From Blastomussa wellsi (Eukaryota; Cnidaria; Anthozoa; Scleractinia; Plerogyridae), in assembly GCA_947652115.1 (NCBI GenBank), contig OX393563.1, positions 8,901,942 through 8,965,941 on the forward strand: a stretch of 64,000 nucleotides of DNA, in the 5' to 3' direction. The notes under the pieces are model-generated. The model searched no databases. It had not been told where the DNA came from and saw nothing but the letters and a program-made list of their open reading frames with translations. The position numbers were made by a program, and so were the translations under genes. Positions 1 to 12,519 of this stretch are shown one piece after another. Positions within the stretch are counted from its first letter, which is position 1. Each line of letters begins with the position of its first letter.

Positions 1-129
1 TTATTTCTTGGTGACCCTCCCTAGAAAAAAAGATATAAACTCTTAATTGATGTTATTGTATTAGACAATTCTCTTAACCTTCCAGAGTGTTGTTTATAAA
101 GGAAAAGTGTTATTTAGCTCTAATAAACC

Positions 130-432
130 AAGCAGTAGGTCTTTATATCATTGATATAATAAAGCCAGTAATTATGGGTTCTTCCCTATGAAAGGACACA
201 CACTGATGACATTTATATTTGTTTGTTTATTCTATAAAACAGATAAATTCCATGTTGCCATGTGTCTGTTCAGTAACAGATAGATCTAGAAGACGTCAAA
301 ATGTGGTAAGAACATCAGTGATTGTGACACTCAGCTATCGCCTCATCAGCCACATTTTTGTTCTTACCACATTTTGACATCATCAGGGACCTATTACTGA
401 ACAGACGCATGGCAACATGGAATCTATTTGTT
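130..432 (-). mobile_element. Foldback MITE family M2, copy 1
   Basis: Inverted arms CCATGTTGCCATGTGTCTGTTCAGTAA (251-277) and the complement at 394-421, with inner arms TGTGGTAAGAAC. The left flank (140-240, GGACACACACTGATGACATT) also matches, inverted, the right flank of 28160-28420. Confidence 0.7.
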
Positions 433-1105
433 AAATGGGCGAATCTTCACAGAGCTTATGACTACAGACCAAGCACCATGGGGTCTGTGCTCATAACCTA
501 GGTCAAGATTCTCCTACATACAGACCTCTTCCTTGGGCAATAAGATGTTTATTATATGGTTCATATGGATGGTGCTTCCAAGTGGCAATAAATTTGCCAC
601 AGCCCGTTGCTTGTTCTCTTTACGTTTTTTCCTCAACAAGTTTGACAGGTCCTTCATTTAGTAATTTTAGCACAAACAAGTTAATGTTTTGTTTTTAGGA
701 AGAAGCTTTAATTAATTTTTTACCATAAAAGTCTAGATCGGTGTAGATGCCGGTCTGGATGGAACAATCTAGATCGCTGTCAATATCATTTTAGCCAATC
801 AAATTCATAAATTAACATTTTTACATCATCGAGCAACTTTGAAAACGACAAGCAACATTTGAAAACCACCTTGATGAGCGGAGTCTTCCTGATTACAGAT
901 TAATATTATTATTATTATTATATTATTTTTAAAATAATATATCTTTATTGCCATCACCTTGTGAATAGAAACATTTTACACAGTATTTTTAAAACAAAAA
1001 AAAAACATCAACATCATCAATTCATCAGCCTATTAAAATACACATCATATATACTAAAAATATTTAAAATTGAAACTAGATAGTATTTAACACTAAAAGT
1101 TAAGC

Positions 1106-1106
<1 letters not shown>

Positions 1107-1159
<53 letters not shown>

Positions 1160-1160
1160 C
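1107..1160. repeat. (TTA)n microsatellite
   Basis: An uninterrupted TTA/ATT run of about 50 bp. A shorter run lies at 903-922. Confidence 0.95.
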
Positions 1161-1737
1161 ATTTTTGTCATACATTATCCGTATGTGTAGATACAGTATA
1201 AATACCAAAATACCAACTACAAAGGAAAGTTGAGATGTATTAAAAACAAGCAACATTTGAAATTGACCAAAAACCTATCCCAAGTACATTTACACCTGAA
1301 AGAGATCACAATCTCCAACAACTCTCTCCACCATCTCACAAAACCTACCAGTGTAACCATTTGAAAACAAAAGCAAAATACTTACCACAAGATGTAAAAA
1401 ACATTAGATAAATTTTCTGGCCACTAACTTTGTAGCTAATGTGTGCTAACACAAATACAAACAATGAAGCTGAAGAATGTTCGAAGGAATCAACATGGAG
1501 TATAGCCATACATTGCAAGAGACACAATTCGTAGGCATACATGGCGCACACACGGGTTTGCAATGAATTATAGGGCGATTTCAAACTTGAAACTTTTTGC
1601 GATGCGTGAGCAGGTGATGCAAGAGTATCTTTTGCAGCAAAGCAAAAAGATGGATTATCTTCTTAATTTGACATCTTTCACTATAATTTTCTGGAAGGAG
1701 ACAATGTTTGAGAAAAGGCCATTATACAATGCCAATA

Positions 1738-1812
1738 CGAAGAACTTTTAGTCGCCACAGATGAAATTTTAGTCGCATTGGCAACCGTATCGGTCGCAAT
1801 TTCGAGCCCTGC
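1738..1812 (-). repeat. Fragment related to the hAT-type GTCGCCA elements
   Basis: On the minus strand: CAGGGCTCGAAATTGCGACC, then TTGCCAATGCGACTAAAATT and TGTGGCGACTAAAAG. Resembles one end of the CAGGGTCCGAAATT family; the other end is not evident. Confidence 0.45.
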
Positions 1813-2280
1813 TATTGGGTGAAATTGAAACATGGGTGTCAACTTACAGGTTTTCGAGGATGTAATTGCAAAGAGCAGCTACAGGGGGCCCCTCTGCGGC
1901 AGAGTGTTCATAACACATTCCTGCATGTCCATCTTCACTCACACAAATCTATAAAATTGCACAAACATCAACATTCCTTTGCAATCCCGATTTTATTATG
2001 CTATTTCAGGGCCGCAAATAACAGTTGGACATCAGACAATCGCCGACAAAAATTTGCCAATGTCCAATGAAATCCCAAATGTAGTTAGACAGAATGTCCA
2101 GACAATTTGTTACGCCTTCAAAGGCAATATGACATTCCTCATCACTACTGTCCTGTCCAAACAAAATGTTGACTTAGTCAGACACGTTCTTTCATGGGAA
2201 AAACTTATTTGCAGCCCTGCTATTTACACCAGTGGCTTCTCACAAAAATAATCCATCTGTACATACAGCTTCTTTTTGAA

Positions 2281-2990
2281 GGAGGCGCAGTGCCTTAAAT
2301 AATGGTTAGCACTCTGAACTCTGGATCAACAGACCAGGTCAGAGTCCTGGACGGGGTCATTGTATTGTGTTCTTGAGCAAGAAACCCAGGGGAGGGGTGG
2401 AGTGAACTTGACCCATGTTTGGGTATAGGGGTGCCCCTGGAATTCTGAGACCCTGACCTGTTTAGCACAAAAATGGCATCAAATACATGCCCTGATTAGA
2501 ACAAAGGAAGCATTTTTTTATCCTGTAGCACTACTATTTATTTATGATCTGTGTTAAATTGATGAACGTTTCTGATTTCATTTATGGTTAAAAGTCTTGA
2601 AGCCATACCCTGTGTAGGACAACTCCTTAACATCCAAACTTTGTTTAGGAAAGACACACTTGAATTATATACCCTGTTCAGGACTGAGAGGTCAAAACCA
2701 TACCCTATCCAGTGGCATGTACCTGTATAGCCCATATAAGGGAGGACCCCCCCCCCCCCCTCCCCACTCTGGGACAAGACACTTATTTTAACTGTGATTC
2801 TCTCCACCCAGAAGTATAAATGGGTACCAGCGTTTGAACTGTTAGGGCACTCTGACAGAATACTGTGAAGCAACCTGTGATGGACTAGCATCCCAGCCAG
2901 GGGAGTACTGATATTCCTACCTGCTTTATGCTACAGAAAGCAGAGTTATGCTCAAGAAGCTATGAGCTTATTACATTCTCAAGGCTTTAC
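2281..2990 (+). mobile_element. tRNA-derived SINE (family 1), interrupted by about 380 bp
   Basis: The head GGAGGCGCAGTGCC...GGTTAGC with a box B-like CAGAGTCCTGG is followed by TGTATTGTGTTCTTGAGCAAG. The body resumes at about 2770 with ACAAGACACTT, TCTCCACCCAG, TATAAATGGGTACCAGCG and GATGGACTAGCATCC. The order matches the minus-strand copy at 55453-55722. Sequence between about 2390 and 2765 is foreign. Confidence 0.75.
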
Positions 2991-3295
2991 AAGTTTATCT
3001 TCCTTTTAGTTCATGCAGAACTTTGTTATTAGACTTTATAAAAAAAAAACAATGAAAACGATAGTTTCAGTAAATGCATTCACTGAAGCAAAGATAGGTT
3101 TCCATCATTTCCTTGGTTCAGAGTGTGGCCATGTTGTCTATCATTTCCACCACTTATCATCATAATAATTCTTATGCATCTAACACAGTATAATTTCTAT
3201 AATATTCTATCTTTGGGGGAATGAAAAGTTGTATTTAATGTCTTACATGTAGAGAAATTTAATCTATAGAAGACGATGAATGTACAAATATGTAC

Positions 3296-6200
3296 CTGAA
3301 TTATTTTATCAAACCATCTGTTTGCACTATTGTAATCTGTGCCATCTCCATGAAGGCACTGTCTGGCTGTGACTGATGATGTTGGCATCTCCATCACACT
3401 GGGAGATTGGGTCGAGTGTGGAGGAGGCTTATCAAGACACAGAACAAATATTGCCTTCTCTACAGCTTCAAGGTTGGCCTTGTTGTGACGATCTATGAAA
3501 TAACGGCAATTATGGTACAATGTGCCTATTCGTTATGACATCATGTAAAATAATTTAAAGCATTTTTTTGATATGTAGTACTGCTCAGGGGATTCATCAT
3601 TAAGGGCCAGGCACCGGGCCTAGAATTGTGTCTATATAACAATTATTCCATGAGCCCACGTTGGATATGAAGTGATAAAATAACCAACGAGCGGGTAGCG
3701 CGAGTTGGTTATAATCACTTCATATCCAACAAGGGCGAATGGAATAATTGTTTTAGTAAATTCTCAAACCGGGTTTTGCCGCCGATTTTTATTTCCACAA
3801 TTTTACAAAGCGTAAAATAAAAACTTGGTGCACTATTTTTTCCATATGACGTAAAACTCCGACTATTGGCTCATAGTCGGAGTTTTTTAGCCAATCAAAA
3901 AGCTAGAAATGCAATAGTCGGAGCTGAGAATATACTATATGTTGACACAGAGCAGAGGGTCAAGTGCCAGAGTGGTACACAAAGGTGTGTGATTGGGGTG
4001 TTTGAAATCAAAGTTCATTGCGTTGATTTTGTCATTCTAAGGTCAGCCTCCATGGGCATCACAACGCTTAGTTTAAATAGCTTCATTTCTACTCTGTGAA
4101 ACATTGCTCTTTGCTTACATAGCTAGGTAACCTTAAAACCCCAAGAGGTTGTGCCATAGCATTGGTCAGGGGGAACACGGTCTCTATTTTTCCTGGGCAA
4201 GGGTGGCATTTTTAGGGTTTGTGTCTGGCTGTGGTGCACGAAGGTTTTGATTTATTTTTATCCTGTTGTAGTACAATGGCTGTGGCAAACAAACATATGA
4301 TTATGTTGGCCTGGCTGACCAACCTGCCCATCCCTCGCTTTGTGTGTGATTGGTTGTGAAGCACAGGCAAAATATAACATTTATTTACCTCTCAACAGCC
4401 TTTTTCGTTGTTTTGACCATACTGTTCGGTTAGCAGAGGTAAGGACTCCCACAGGTTCTTCCAAAGATTCACTATTCTTTGTTATCTTCTCCAACTGTGC
4501 AAACAACTCTCCTTCACTGAGAAGCCGGCTTCCATGAAACACGTTCAAGGTGTAAAACTGTTCAGTGGTTGTCAGTGAAAAGATATAGCAGAGTTTTTGA
4601 GTTATATATGGAAGTAGCATTTTTATTACAAATGAGGATAGTCTTGATCAAAAGCAAAGCACAAAGGTCTAATTATAATAGAATGCAAATTATTGGACCC
4701 TATGTGACTCATTCTGAGAAGAAAAGAAGGCATATGGCGGCTGTTATAAGTGAGCTTTTTGGTCACAAGCTGAATGTTATGACCAGAGTAGCCGGCGGCA
4801 TAATAGTCAAGTAGCCGGTGGAACTCCGGCACCCGCCGCCTTATTTGAAACCCCTGCAAAGCCCAGAATTTTTAAAGGAAAGTATGAAAGTAAACTGGAA
4901 TTTTCAGAAGGGTAGTGAAAGTGGGTTCAAATCAAAAAACCTCTGTGGAAGGGTATATGCTATTTTCCATTCACAACCAAATGTGAATAAACTTTACTAT
5001 TCAAGATTAAAAAAACCGGAACAGTCTGGCTGCACTATTTCATTATTTTGAACATTATTTCATTTACTCAAAACTGTTAAAAAACAATAATAATAATAAC
5101 CACCTCATTTTTGTGAGCAACTAACACATGTTTGGCTGTTCCTTTGGGAGCCACAACCACCTCATCTCTGATTGGCTGAGGAATTCGACAGGAACAAAGC
5201 AGCTTCAAGTACTGAGCCATGCACAATGGACTCTTCCCCATCATGTCTACAGGGAACGCTTCCCTGGAAATTCATCAATGAAGGTATTAGTTGTTTCAAT
5301 GCCTATTGTAAAAATTTTTTAGTTTTATTCAAACATTTCTACACTGTACTTACATATCTAGAAGGTTCTTGAACTTCAACACACTTGAGATCACTCTAGC
5401 AGCATACCTAGTTAGAATGAAGTAAGAATGAGGCAATAAGAACCCATGATCATGTCTCCTGAGAAACAAACAGCAAATTTATTGATTTCTTTGCAACCTG
5501 GTGGCAAATGAAAAGGAACCCCTGTACACCTGAATCATTCAGTCCACTTCTTTATACCACTACCCATAATTATGTACATCATGCCTAAATGGTTTCAGAA
5601 TACAGTCTCACAGCTTACTGATATTTTTTAGCTCACTAACTCAACAGATATTTAAATATTATTATAAAAGACTGGAGGCAGGGATGTACATGTATTAGTT
5701 AGATGTTGTCAGGAGTCAATGAACTTGGAGAGACAGCTAGGGCACTAACGGAGCTACATTGTACAGTTAGCCAAGCCAGAAAGTCCTGCGAGGGGAATTG
5801 TATGACTGTATACAGATTTAATGAATTTTACTGGAAATAGAGCAGTTTTCAATTGAGTGTTGTAAAACAAAAACCTCAGTTAATCAATCACTCTGGCAAA
5901 TCCCAAAGAACAGAGACAATCTCTGACAGTGAAAAATTCAAAACTTGAAGCAATTATACAATGTCATGTAACCGGCACATTAAGTGCAGAAAAATCTGTA
6001 CAAGCAGTTTTGGATTGGCTGAGAACATGGTGCAAGTGTTTTAAACCATGCAATCATTACAAAAGTTCACACATGTCAAGTAAACGAAACCTGTATGTTT
6101 GCCAGTCTAGTGAAATACTCTATGCATTATAGTAATTCCAGTTAATTGTAATTTGGCCTCTTGCTTCCCGAGCTAATAATACTACCCTGATATATTCATG

Positions 6201-9200
6201 TACCAAGAAAAAAAGTACAAGTGCGGTGAACAAAACTCAATTAAGAATCACTGAGTGTATCATGCTACATGTAAGTTGGAACGCTGTTGTATAAAGTGTA
6301 CAAGGGTTGATATTTATAAAAACTCATCCTTGCTCAACACAACGTATAGTTACCATTAACATTTAAAAGAGAGTAGACTTACTTCAAATGCTCAGTTTTA
6401 TCAGTAACTGAAAACTTGGGAAAAGCAAGGCCAGGACTTGTTGTTATTACTATAGGTGATCTGGAATCAAAGTAAGCTGCATTGTCCCACCATGTGGCCA
6501 GCTACAAGACAACAAAATATGATAAATCTGTAAACAGTGTCTCCCCAGTATAGCTATGGGAACTTGCAACAAGTATGTAATTATAAATGTATAATATTTT
6601 ATAAATTTTACATGTAATAGAATGTTGTTTGGTATTTTTCATAATAATTATTTAAGAAATAGAAAACATGTACCGTGTTTCTATCAAGTTAAAGAAACAC
6701 GAGTGGAAGTTTGGGAGAATGAGAAATGCTGTGGGAACACGAGCTGTGGGCGAGTGTTTCCACAGCTTTTTCGAGTTCACCCAAACTTTCATGAGTGTTT
6801 CTATAATTTGATAGAAACACGAAGTACATGTTTTCTATTTCTTTTAGAAAACACCGCGACAAGAAAAAGGGGAGTCTATGGGGTAATTTAAATAGATTAA
6901 GCCATGCCCCAAATGTGGATTCTCAGTACCTTTCAGGGGTTTTTTATAAACATTCCTACAGGTCACTTTTAATTCAAACTGGGAGTTGAGATCTTCCCCA
7001 TCCTTGTTATGTAAACTTTTATCACCTTTCATGACAGGAACTTTGAAGAGGCAAAACAATTCTCTTGATGAAGATTATCTGATCTACATGTATTTTGTTC
7101 ACAGTTATTTCAAAAACCCTGGTCGGCATACTTGAGGTTAAATAAATTTATATCTTTTAGAAGTCAGACTTTACCCAGTTCTTCTCCGTTTTTGCCCTTT
7201 GCATCAGTTTGTCATGCAGCACTTCACCATCTCCTCCTGGTTTGAGAAAATCATTTACTAGATCCTTAGTATAATCAAAGTCCTCTTCATCTACCAGTGG
7301 TTTTATTGCTAGCAGGTATTTGTCCATTGTCTGTTGTAATGCAGGGACAGGCAGTGGAGGGAGAGAGTCTTGTTTGGCCAATGTACTGAAAGGTTTGTGG
7401 AGAGCTGCCAATGTCTTCACCATGGTTGGTCTGGCAAATCTCACAACAATCTAGGTGTAAAATTAGAGCTCAAATATTTCTTTTCTCTTTACACATCCAT
7501 GTACCCAACAGACAGTCAGTCGAATTCTGACTGGGTGACGGGAATCGATGCTCATTAAAAGGGAAGTACGAACTGCTGAGCTGGAATACCTTGAGGGGTG
7601 GAGGTTTCAAACCAAAGCCTTGTACCAGTTACCATCTACCGGTATATTACATGTAACTTCTGAAAATACTCTTATGCATAAGCACCAGTTCAGAGCGCAA
7701 AGAAAGTGGATTTTTCATTTTCATTGTGTGCTAGCCCAAAGGCCTGTCTCAGTAGTTTTACTTCAAATTGCAGGTCCAGAAAAGTTACTTGGACATCTTG
7801 TAAATAATGAATTAATAAAATCCCAACATTACAATCCCCCGAGGAGGACTCAAAAATGAAAGGGGCGGGGATGCTTGTGGTCTCGCTGAGGAGTGTAAAT
7901 TTCAGAATTTTGGCCTCCCTTAGGGTGTTCTGGGCAAAACGCCATTATGCATTATATTAAGTCTCGTTTAGGAATGCATGCAAATAAAAATAAAAAGATA
8001 TATTTAATATGCATATTTCTTAATTCGTTTTATTTACTTGATTCATATAATCAAAGTTTTCATGGGCTCTTTTAGTGGTCAAAAAAGCTTGGGCCACACC
8101 CAGATCAGTCACCTTTAGGGGTTCAATTTATTTCTGACGAGCATATCTGCCCCTTTCATATGCTAGTCCACCCCAGGGGGTATCGAATTATGCAAATTAA
8201 CCCAAAAAAAATAAGCGAGCCTGAAATTTTAGACCCAAAAAAGGGGTGGTACGCAGCTCCTTATAAGGTCAAACAGTATTGGCCGAAAAAATGCGAACAA
8301 ACAACAGTAACAATGNNNNNNNNNNNNNNNNNNNNNNNNNNNNNNNNNNNNNNNNNNNNNNNNNNNNNNNNNNNNNNNNNNNNNNNNNNNNNNNNNNNNN
8401 NNNNNNNNNNNNNNNNNNNNNNNNNNNNNNNNNNNNNNNNNNNNNNNNNNNNNNNNNNNNNNNNNNNNNNNNNNNNNNNNNNNNNNNNNNNNNNNNNNNN
8501 NNNNNNNNNNNNNNNTAACAATGAACCCTAGCCCTAAAACAATAGAGCTGCGTGCTATTAAGATCCAATGAAATTAGAGGTTCTAGAGAGCTGCAAACTA
8601 TCTCCAAAACATACCTGGCACCAAAATTTCCTACCCAAAAAAATGCAAGACAAACACCTCAATACGGATTCATTCAATCAAACAGACTCTTCTAAATTAT
8701 GCATGATTTTGCATCAATAAACTAATGAGACCAGATATGTGACCCAAAAAAAGCATATTTTTAAGACCTAAAAATATGTAACAGATCTCTTGACCCAAAC
8801 AAAAAGTGTGCAAATTTTCAACCGAAAAAAATATGTTGGACCTCCCTGTCATGCACAATGTGAATACCCCTTCTGGGGTCCCCCTAGGGAAAATCCACTA
8901 GCCCTGGGCTTTTGGACAGGAATTATAAACTTAATGTTGGCGCATGAAAAATATTTGCAAAATGCAATAATAGTATTATCATTTTTTTAATACTTTCCCA
9001 TCTTTTCCCATCTACATGTAGCTTATCCAGTCTGGCCCCTTCAGGCATAATTTGTCTGGCGGTCTATTCCCCACCCCCTGGCACACAGAAAAAGACAGTT
9101 TCCCACCCCCGGGACTCCTCATTGACCACAAGTACAATATACGTCATTTTGTGTACAAAATCGAGATAAAAAATACTGATTTCTGTAAAAAATAGCAAAA

Positions 9201-9975
9201 TAAGACGTTTTTTCAAGACCTAACCTTTTCTGAAAGCAACCGCAAAGTTCCCCTCTGCTCGCGACTCAGCCACTTGTTTATATCACAAACGTCGTCGTTT
9301 ATAAAGTTATATGAAGACTACATTTTATAAATAAAACTGAAGGAAAAAATCTAACCCGTACGTCTCGCCACTTCCTCAAAAGAATAGGAAAGAAAGGAGC
9401 TTGCAACCAGCGAACAGAACAATAAAGGGAAAGCAAAAAATCCTTCAAAAGCATATTTAAATTTTAAAAGATCATTCCTCTCTAACCAATCGGCTACAAT
9501 TTTTACAGATTTTTCCCTGGAAATAGGCAGTCTCCTTCGCGCTGTACGGCACAATCGTGTCAACCAATAAGTGACGTACTAGGAAGAACATCGAGAGGGT
9601 ACTTTTGCTTTGCCCGCCCCTGGGACAAGACCGGTTAAAAACACTCCCCACCCCCGGGCCGAGAGGACTGGACTTGTCCCGGGAGTTGCTGGTTACAGGT
9701 AAAATTGAACCACACATAAGCTTTCTTACTGGGAGTGCTACCTAGCTCATATAAATTTATGTAAAAATCGATTCTGTGTATTTTAAAGCGGCTTCAACAT
9801 CACTCAAGCAACTAATTCACTCAAGCAAACTATTTCATCGTGACCGAGTCACACCCCCGGGCACGCCGTATGACGTGAAGATGCGCGTAAATGTTTTGGA
9901 TTGAAAAGAACGTCTTTTTACACAGTTTACACTTACCTTTGCTTTCGGGAGCTGCCTTGTAGCTAAACCCAACAT
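3296..9975 (-). CDS. CRAT: Carnitine O-acetyltransferase-like, 5' half (7 exons, partial)
   Basis: Family role: reversible transfer of acetyl groups between CoA and carnitine in mitochondria or peroxisomes. Exons, in transcript order: 9975-9937, 7450-7175, 6501-6383, 5407-5354, 5263-5104, 4557-4389, 3492-3296. Every joint keeps frame and has GT-AG borders, giving about 338 residues against roughly 626 in vertebrate CRAT. The start ATG (9975) gives MLGLATRQLPKAK, a short basic leader like the CRAT mitochondrial presequence. Family landmarks follow: LPPLPVPALQQTMDKYL, TEKNW/LATWWDNAAY, SPGLAFPKF, SPLCMAQYLKLLCSCRIP, EEPVGVLTSANR and NSANRWFDKIIQ. The acyltransferase His (in the GLVYEH segment of relatives) would lie in the next exon. 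I did not find that exon in 1-3295, so it is probably off-window. Intron 1 (7451-9936) holds the assembly gap. Carnitine octanoyltransferase is the main alternative; the leader favours CRAT. Confidence 0.9.
3637..3937 (+). mobile_element. MITE family M1, copy 1
   Basis: About 300 bp starting TAACAATTATTCCATGAGCC, with inner palindromes (GATATGAAGTGAT.../ATCACTTCATATC and ACTCCGACTATTGGCTCATAGTCGGAGT). Almost identical to 21334-21632. Confidence 0.85.
5838..6060. repeat. MITE family M3 (TTTTCAATTGAGTGTCGTAAA), degenerate copy
   Basis: GCAGTTTTCAATTGAGTGTTGTAAAAC followed by a CACTCTGGCAAATC...GAGACAATC arrangement as in the copies at 40490 and 53000. Confidence 0.5.
6652..6845. mobile_element. 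Foldback element in CRAT intron
   Basis: Arms AAGAAATAGAAAACATGTAC...GTTTCTATCAA at the left and their complement GATAGAAAC...GTACATGTTTTCTATTTCTT at the right, about 190 bp. It lies in intron 2, between the exons at 7175 and 6501. Confidence 0.8.
8270..8577. repeat. Dispersed repeat containing the assembly gap
   Basis: ATTGGCCGAAAAAATGCGAAC...AACAGTAACAATG, then after the gap TAACAATGAACCCTAGCCCT, AAAACAATAGAG and GATCCAATGAAATT. The same order occurs inverted at 57678-57778. Confidence 0.7.
8316..8515. other. Assembly gap (200 N)
   Basis: Exactly 200 unknown bases, the usual placeholder size for a gap of unknown length, inside intron 1 of the CRAT-like gene. Both edges carry the same eight bases TAACAATG. 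See the finding on a probable zero-length gap. Confidence 0.99.
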
Positions 9976-10328
9976 ACGAACTCCCTAAGTCCACTGCATC
10001 GGAAAAACGTTGCGTGTAAGCTATCGTTTCATTGAATTAAACTGAATTAAGCTTACGACTTAAATCTTTTCACTGGCTTGTCAATGCGCTCACGAACGGC
10101 GCCATTTTCCTTACCTCAGTTTGTTTCCAGTCTCCACTCTCGATAAATTTTGATCCAAAAACTTACGGTTTAGAAATTCCCATAAAATAAACCCACGAAA
10201 CTACAAAACCATCAAAGACAGCAGTGCATCGAAGCTATCAGTGCTCTACGAAAGGTGATCAACTTTCAATAGAATTTCCATGAGTTTTTATTTGTTATCT
10301 GAACTTTGGACTTTGATCACCAAACCAA

Positions 10329-10621
10329 TACATTCTCGTCCCCATAGCCCTTTTCGTTTCTCTTAGCCGGCAGGGCCTTGGCACGAAAAACGAAGGGCTC
10401 TGGGGACACACGATTTGATTCGCTGAAATCAAACAAAGGGAGTCCAATCACATCAGCCGTTTTAAAATCCTTTATCGTTAGCAGGATTAAAACGGCTGAT
10501 GTGATTGGATTCCCTTTGTTTGATTTCGGCGAATCAAATCGTGTGTCCCCAGAGACACTTGTTCCTCGTGCGCAGGCCCAGCCGGCAAAGGGGGACAAGC
10601 GGCTCTGGGGACGAGAATGTA
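10329..10621. mobile_element. Foldback element, CATTCTCGTCCCCATAGC family, copy 1
   Basis: Inverted ends TACATTCTCGTCCCCATAGC and CTCTGGGGACGAGAATGTA. Inner arms include GATTTGATTCGCTGAAATCA and its complement around a short centre. Apparent reading frames on both strands are products of the palindrome. Confidence 0.8.
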
Positions 10622-11817
10622 TTCATCGACCCAACCAATCGCAGAAATAGAAGGCGCGGGGAATGATGGGAAGGAGGCAATCGTGTGACGAAAATAAAAT
10701 AAAAAGTTGATAAATTAATCGAAAAGTTGTCTCCCGCCTATCCTCCTTCCGATCAACCATCGCACCTTTCTATTTTCTTTTTGGGGGCGACTGGAGGCGA
10801 ATCAGAGTTAAGGTGCTTCCTAAGAAAAAAAAGTTGTCCAACAATTTTTGTGAAACTTTCCCTGAATGTTCTCTTCCAAGCACTGTTTCGAAAAATACAG
10901 TAAAAAAGGTAGGTCACCTTGCTCGCAAAAGAGCTATGACGGGCCAATCTTGCCCCAGTTATGCTAATCACGCGCGCCATTTTATAGCTTCACGGTACAT
11001 TGTGCAGTAGCTGAAATGAAAGATTATTAACGGAATACTTGGCCAAAAACTTGATAGCTAGCAAGCCTAGATTGCATGGCATAATCACAGGGGGCCCATA
11101 CAAGCAGTGCGTCTAATTTGCACGTTCAGGGACCGCACAGAGGGTGGGGCTGGGGGACTACTTTTTTGGCTGATAATCGCTATTTCTTTTTTTTAGTAAA
11201 CCAGGTCTGTCTTTTACAAAAAGGTGCATTACATTATTTTATTTCAAATATGCGGACGTCTTAGGAAACGCAGCCTCAGTCATTTCGATACAACTTAGTT
11301 TTTCGAGGGTTTTCTCGTACAGACACGGCCAGATGAGGCGGTTTGTCGATAGGATTATTCCTGAACAGACGATTAGATTATTCGACGGAGTTGCATTTGC
11401 TTGGAATAAATTACGGAGACGATGTTTATGTTGGAACATTGAATGTTCAACTGGAAATTAAGGTGTTGATGAAGGACGGAGAATTTACCTGTTTAATTGA
11501 CATTTTAGCCAAGATCAAGCAGCTTTCTGAAGCCGAAAAGTGTATAGTATCCGGACATGTCACATAATCCTCGGTATAGTTTATACTTTACCGGCAGTTA
11601 CGACGCAGCGCAGGCATCGGCATAAGGTGCCACGCGCCAAAGTGTACTGACACGGTCCACCGCCCATGTCAGCAAACTTCAATTTGAAGATGCTTACATA
11701 AGCGTTTACTCTTGTGAGCTATAAAAGAGTACATCAGCTGCATAATTTGTTTCAAATTACTTAAACCCTAGATAAACAGCACCGAGCCTGAATCCCACAG
11801 GATCAAACACGGCCTAA

Positions 11818-12519
11818 ATGGCGATAGAAGCAGTCATTGTTCTGTCAACTTGCGTGGTTTTCCTTCTTCTTGGGTTTGTGTACTCTCGAGGGAACAGAAG
11901 GATTTTCTGGTGGATTTCAATAATATGTACCAGACGTCCGCACATTGCTGGCTCTATTCCCGTGCAAGAGGACGAAAGGGCATTGATTGGTAAGCAATCC
12001 GAGGAAAGCATATGCCGCTCATGTTCATTTCCTTATCCTGTCTGTAAAATGGTATGAGGGGCACTCAAAAAAAATATCGAGGCCGAAAATGAAGCACGTG
12101 CCATTTTTCGGCTGACTAATCTCCGTCAGAATGAGTTCTAGATTTTTCTCATGCACCGCTTTCTCGCTGACCTCACTGATAAATGGCGAATTTGACGAAA
12201 TTGAGCTGTCGCCAAGACTCATGGCAAAATTTCGTCAAATTCGCCATTTTTGTTGTCGCGCGGATTTCTGGTCATAGTGGAGACCTGTAGTGATTAAAAC
12301 TGGATATCTGAAACCGTTACATGCATATAAAACCATTCCGATACATGCATATGAGAAAAATCTAAAACTCACGAATTGACGATGCATAAAAATAAATAAA
12401 AACTTTCATTTGCATCAGTTACAGGGCTCGTTGAATACCGATGTACTCACATATCTGCTAATCTTTAATTTACCGAATTGCTTTTAGAAATGCACCAAGG
12501 AATACCGGAGGAAATTTGA
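11818..12519 (+). CDS. Candidate 67-residue single-pass membrane protein (2 exons)
   Basis: I do not recognise this family. The ATG at 11818 opens a reading frame starting MAIEAVIVLSTCVVFLLLG, a hydrophobic segment at about residues 4-20. A basic and aromatic stretch follows (SRGNRRIFWW), then a hydrophilic tail with PVQEDERALI. A GTAAGC donor follows position 11989. The first good in-phase acceptor, a pyrimidine-rich stretch ending in TTTTAG at 12487, opens an exon (12488-12519) that adds EMHQGIPEEI and a stop. Without splicing the frame runs on to 12057. The intron contains a perfect 21-bp hairpin (12181-12201 with 12229-12249). It could be a real small integral membrane protein gene or a chance frame. 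Support is the ATG, the hydrophobic segment, and donor and acceptor that agree in phase. Confidence 0.4.

Larger units (their letters stand above)
1..3295. other. No further exon seen; repeats (probable CRAT intron)
   Basis: I looked on the minus strand for the CRAT exon expected after FDKIIQ and found none. The stretch holds the M2 foldback, two TTA microsatellites, an hAT-like fragment and the interrupted SINE. A poly-C run sits at 2748-2765. Confidence 0.6.

Noticed and set aside
1..3295. Remaining CRAT exons
   Set aside because: I scanned for the catalytic-His exon and later conserved blocks on the minus strand and saw none; the frames there overlap SINE and repeat sequence.
11343..11567. 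74-residue frame
   Set aside because: No ATG with good context, no known motif and no splice partner. Could be an exon but not supportable.
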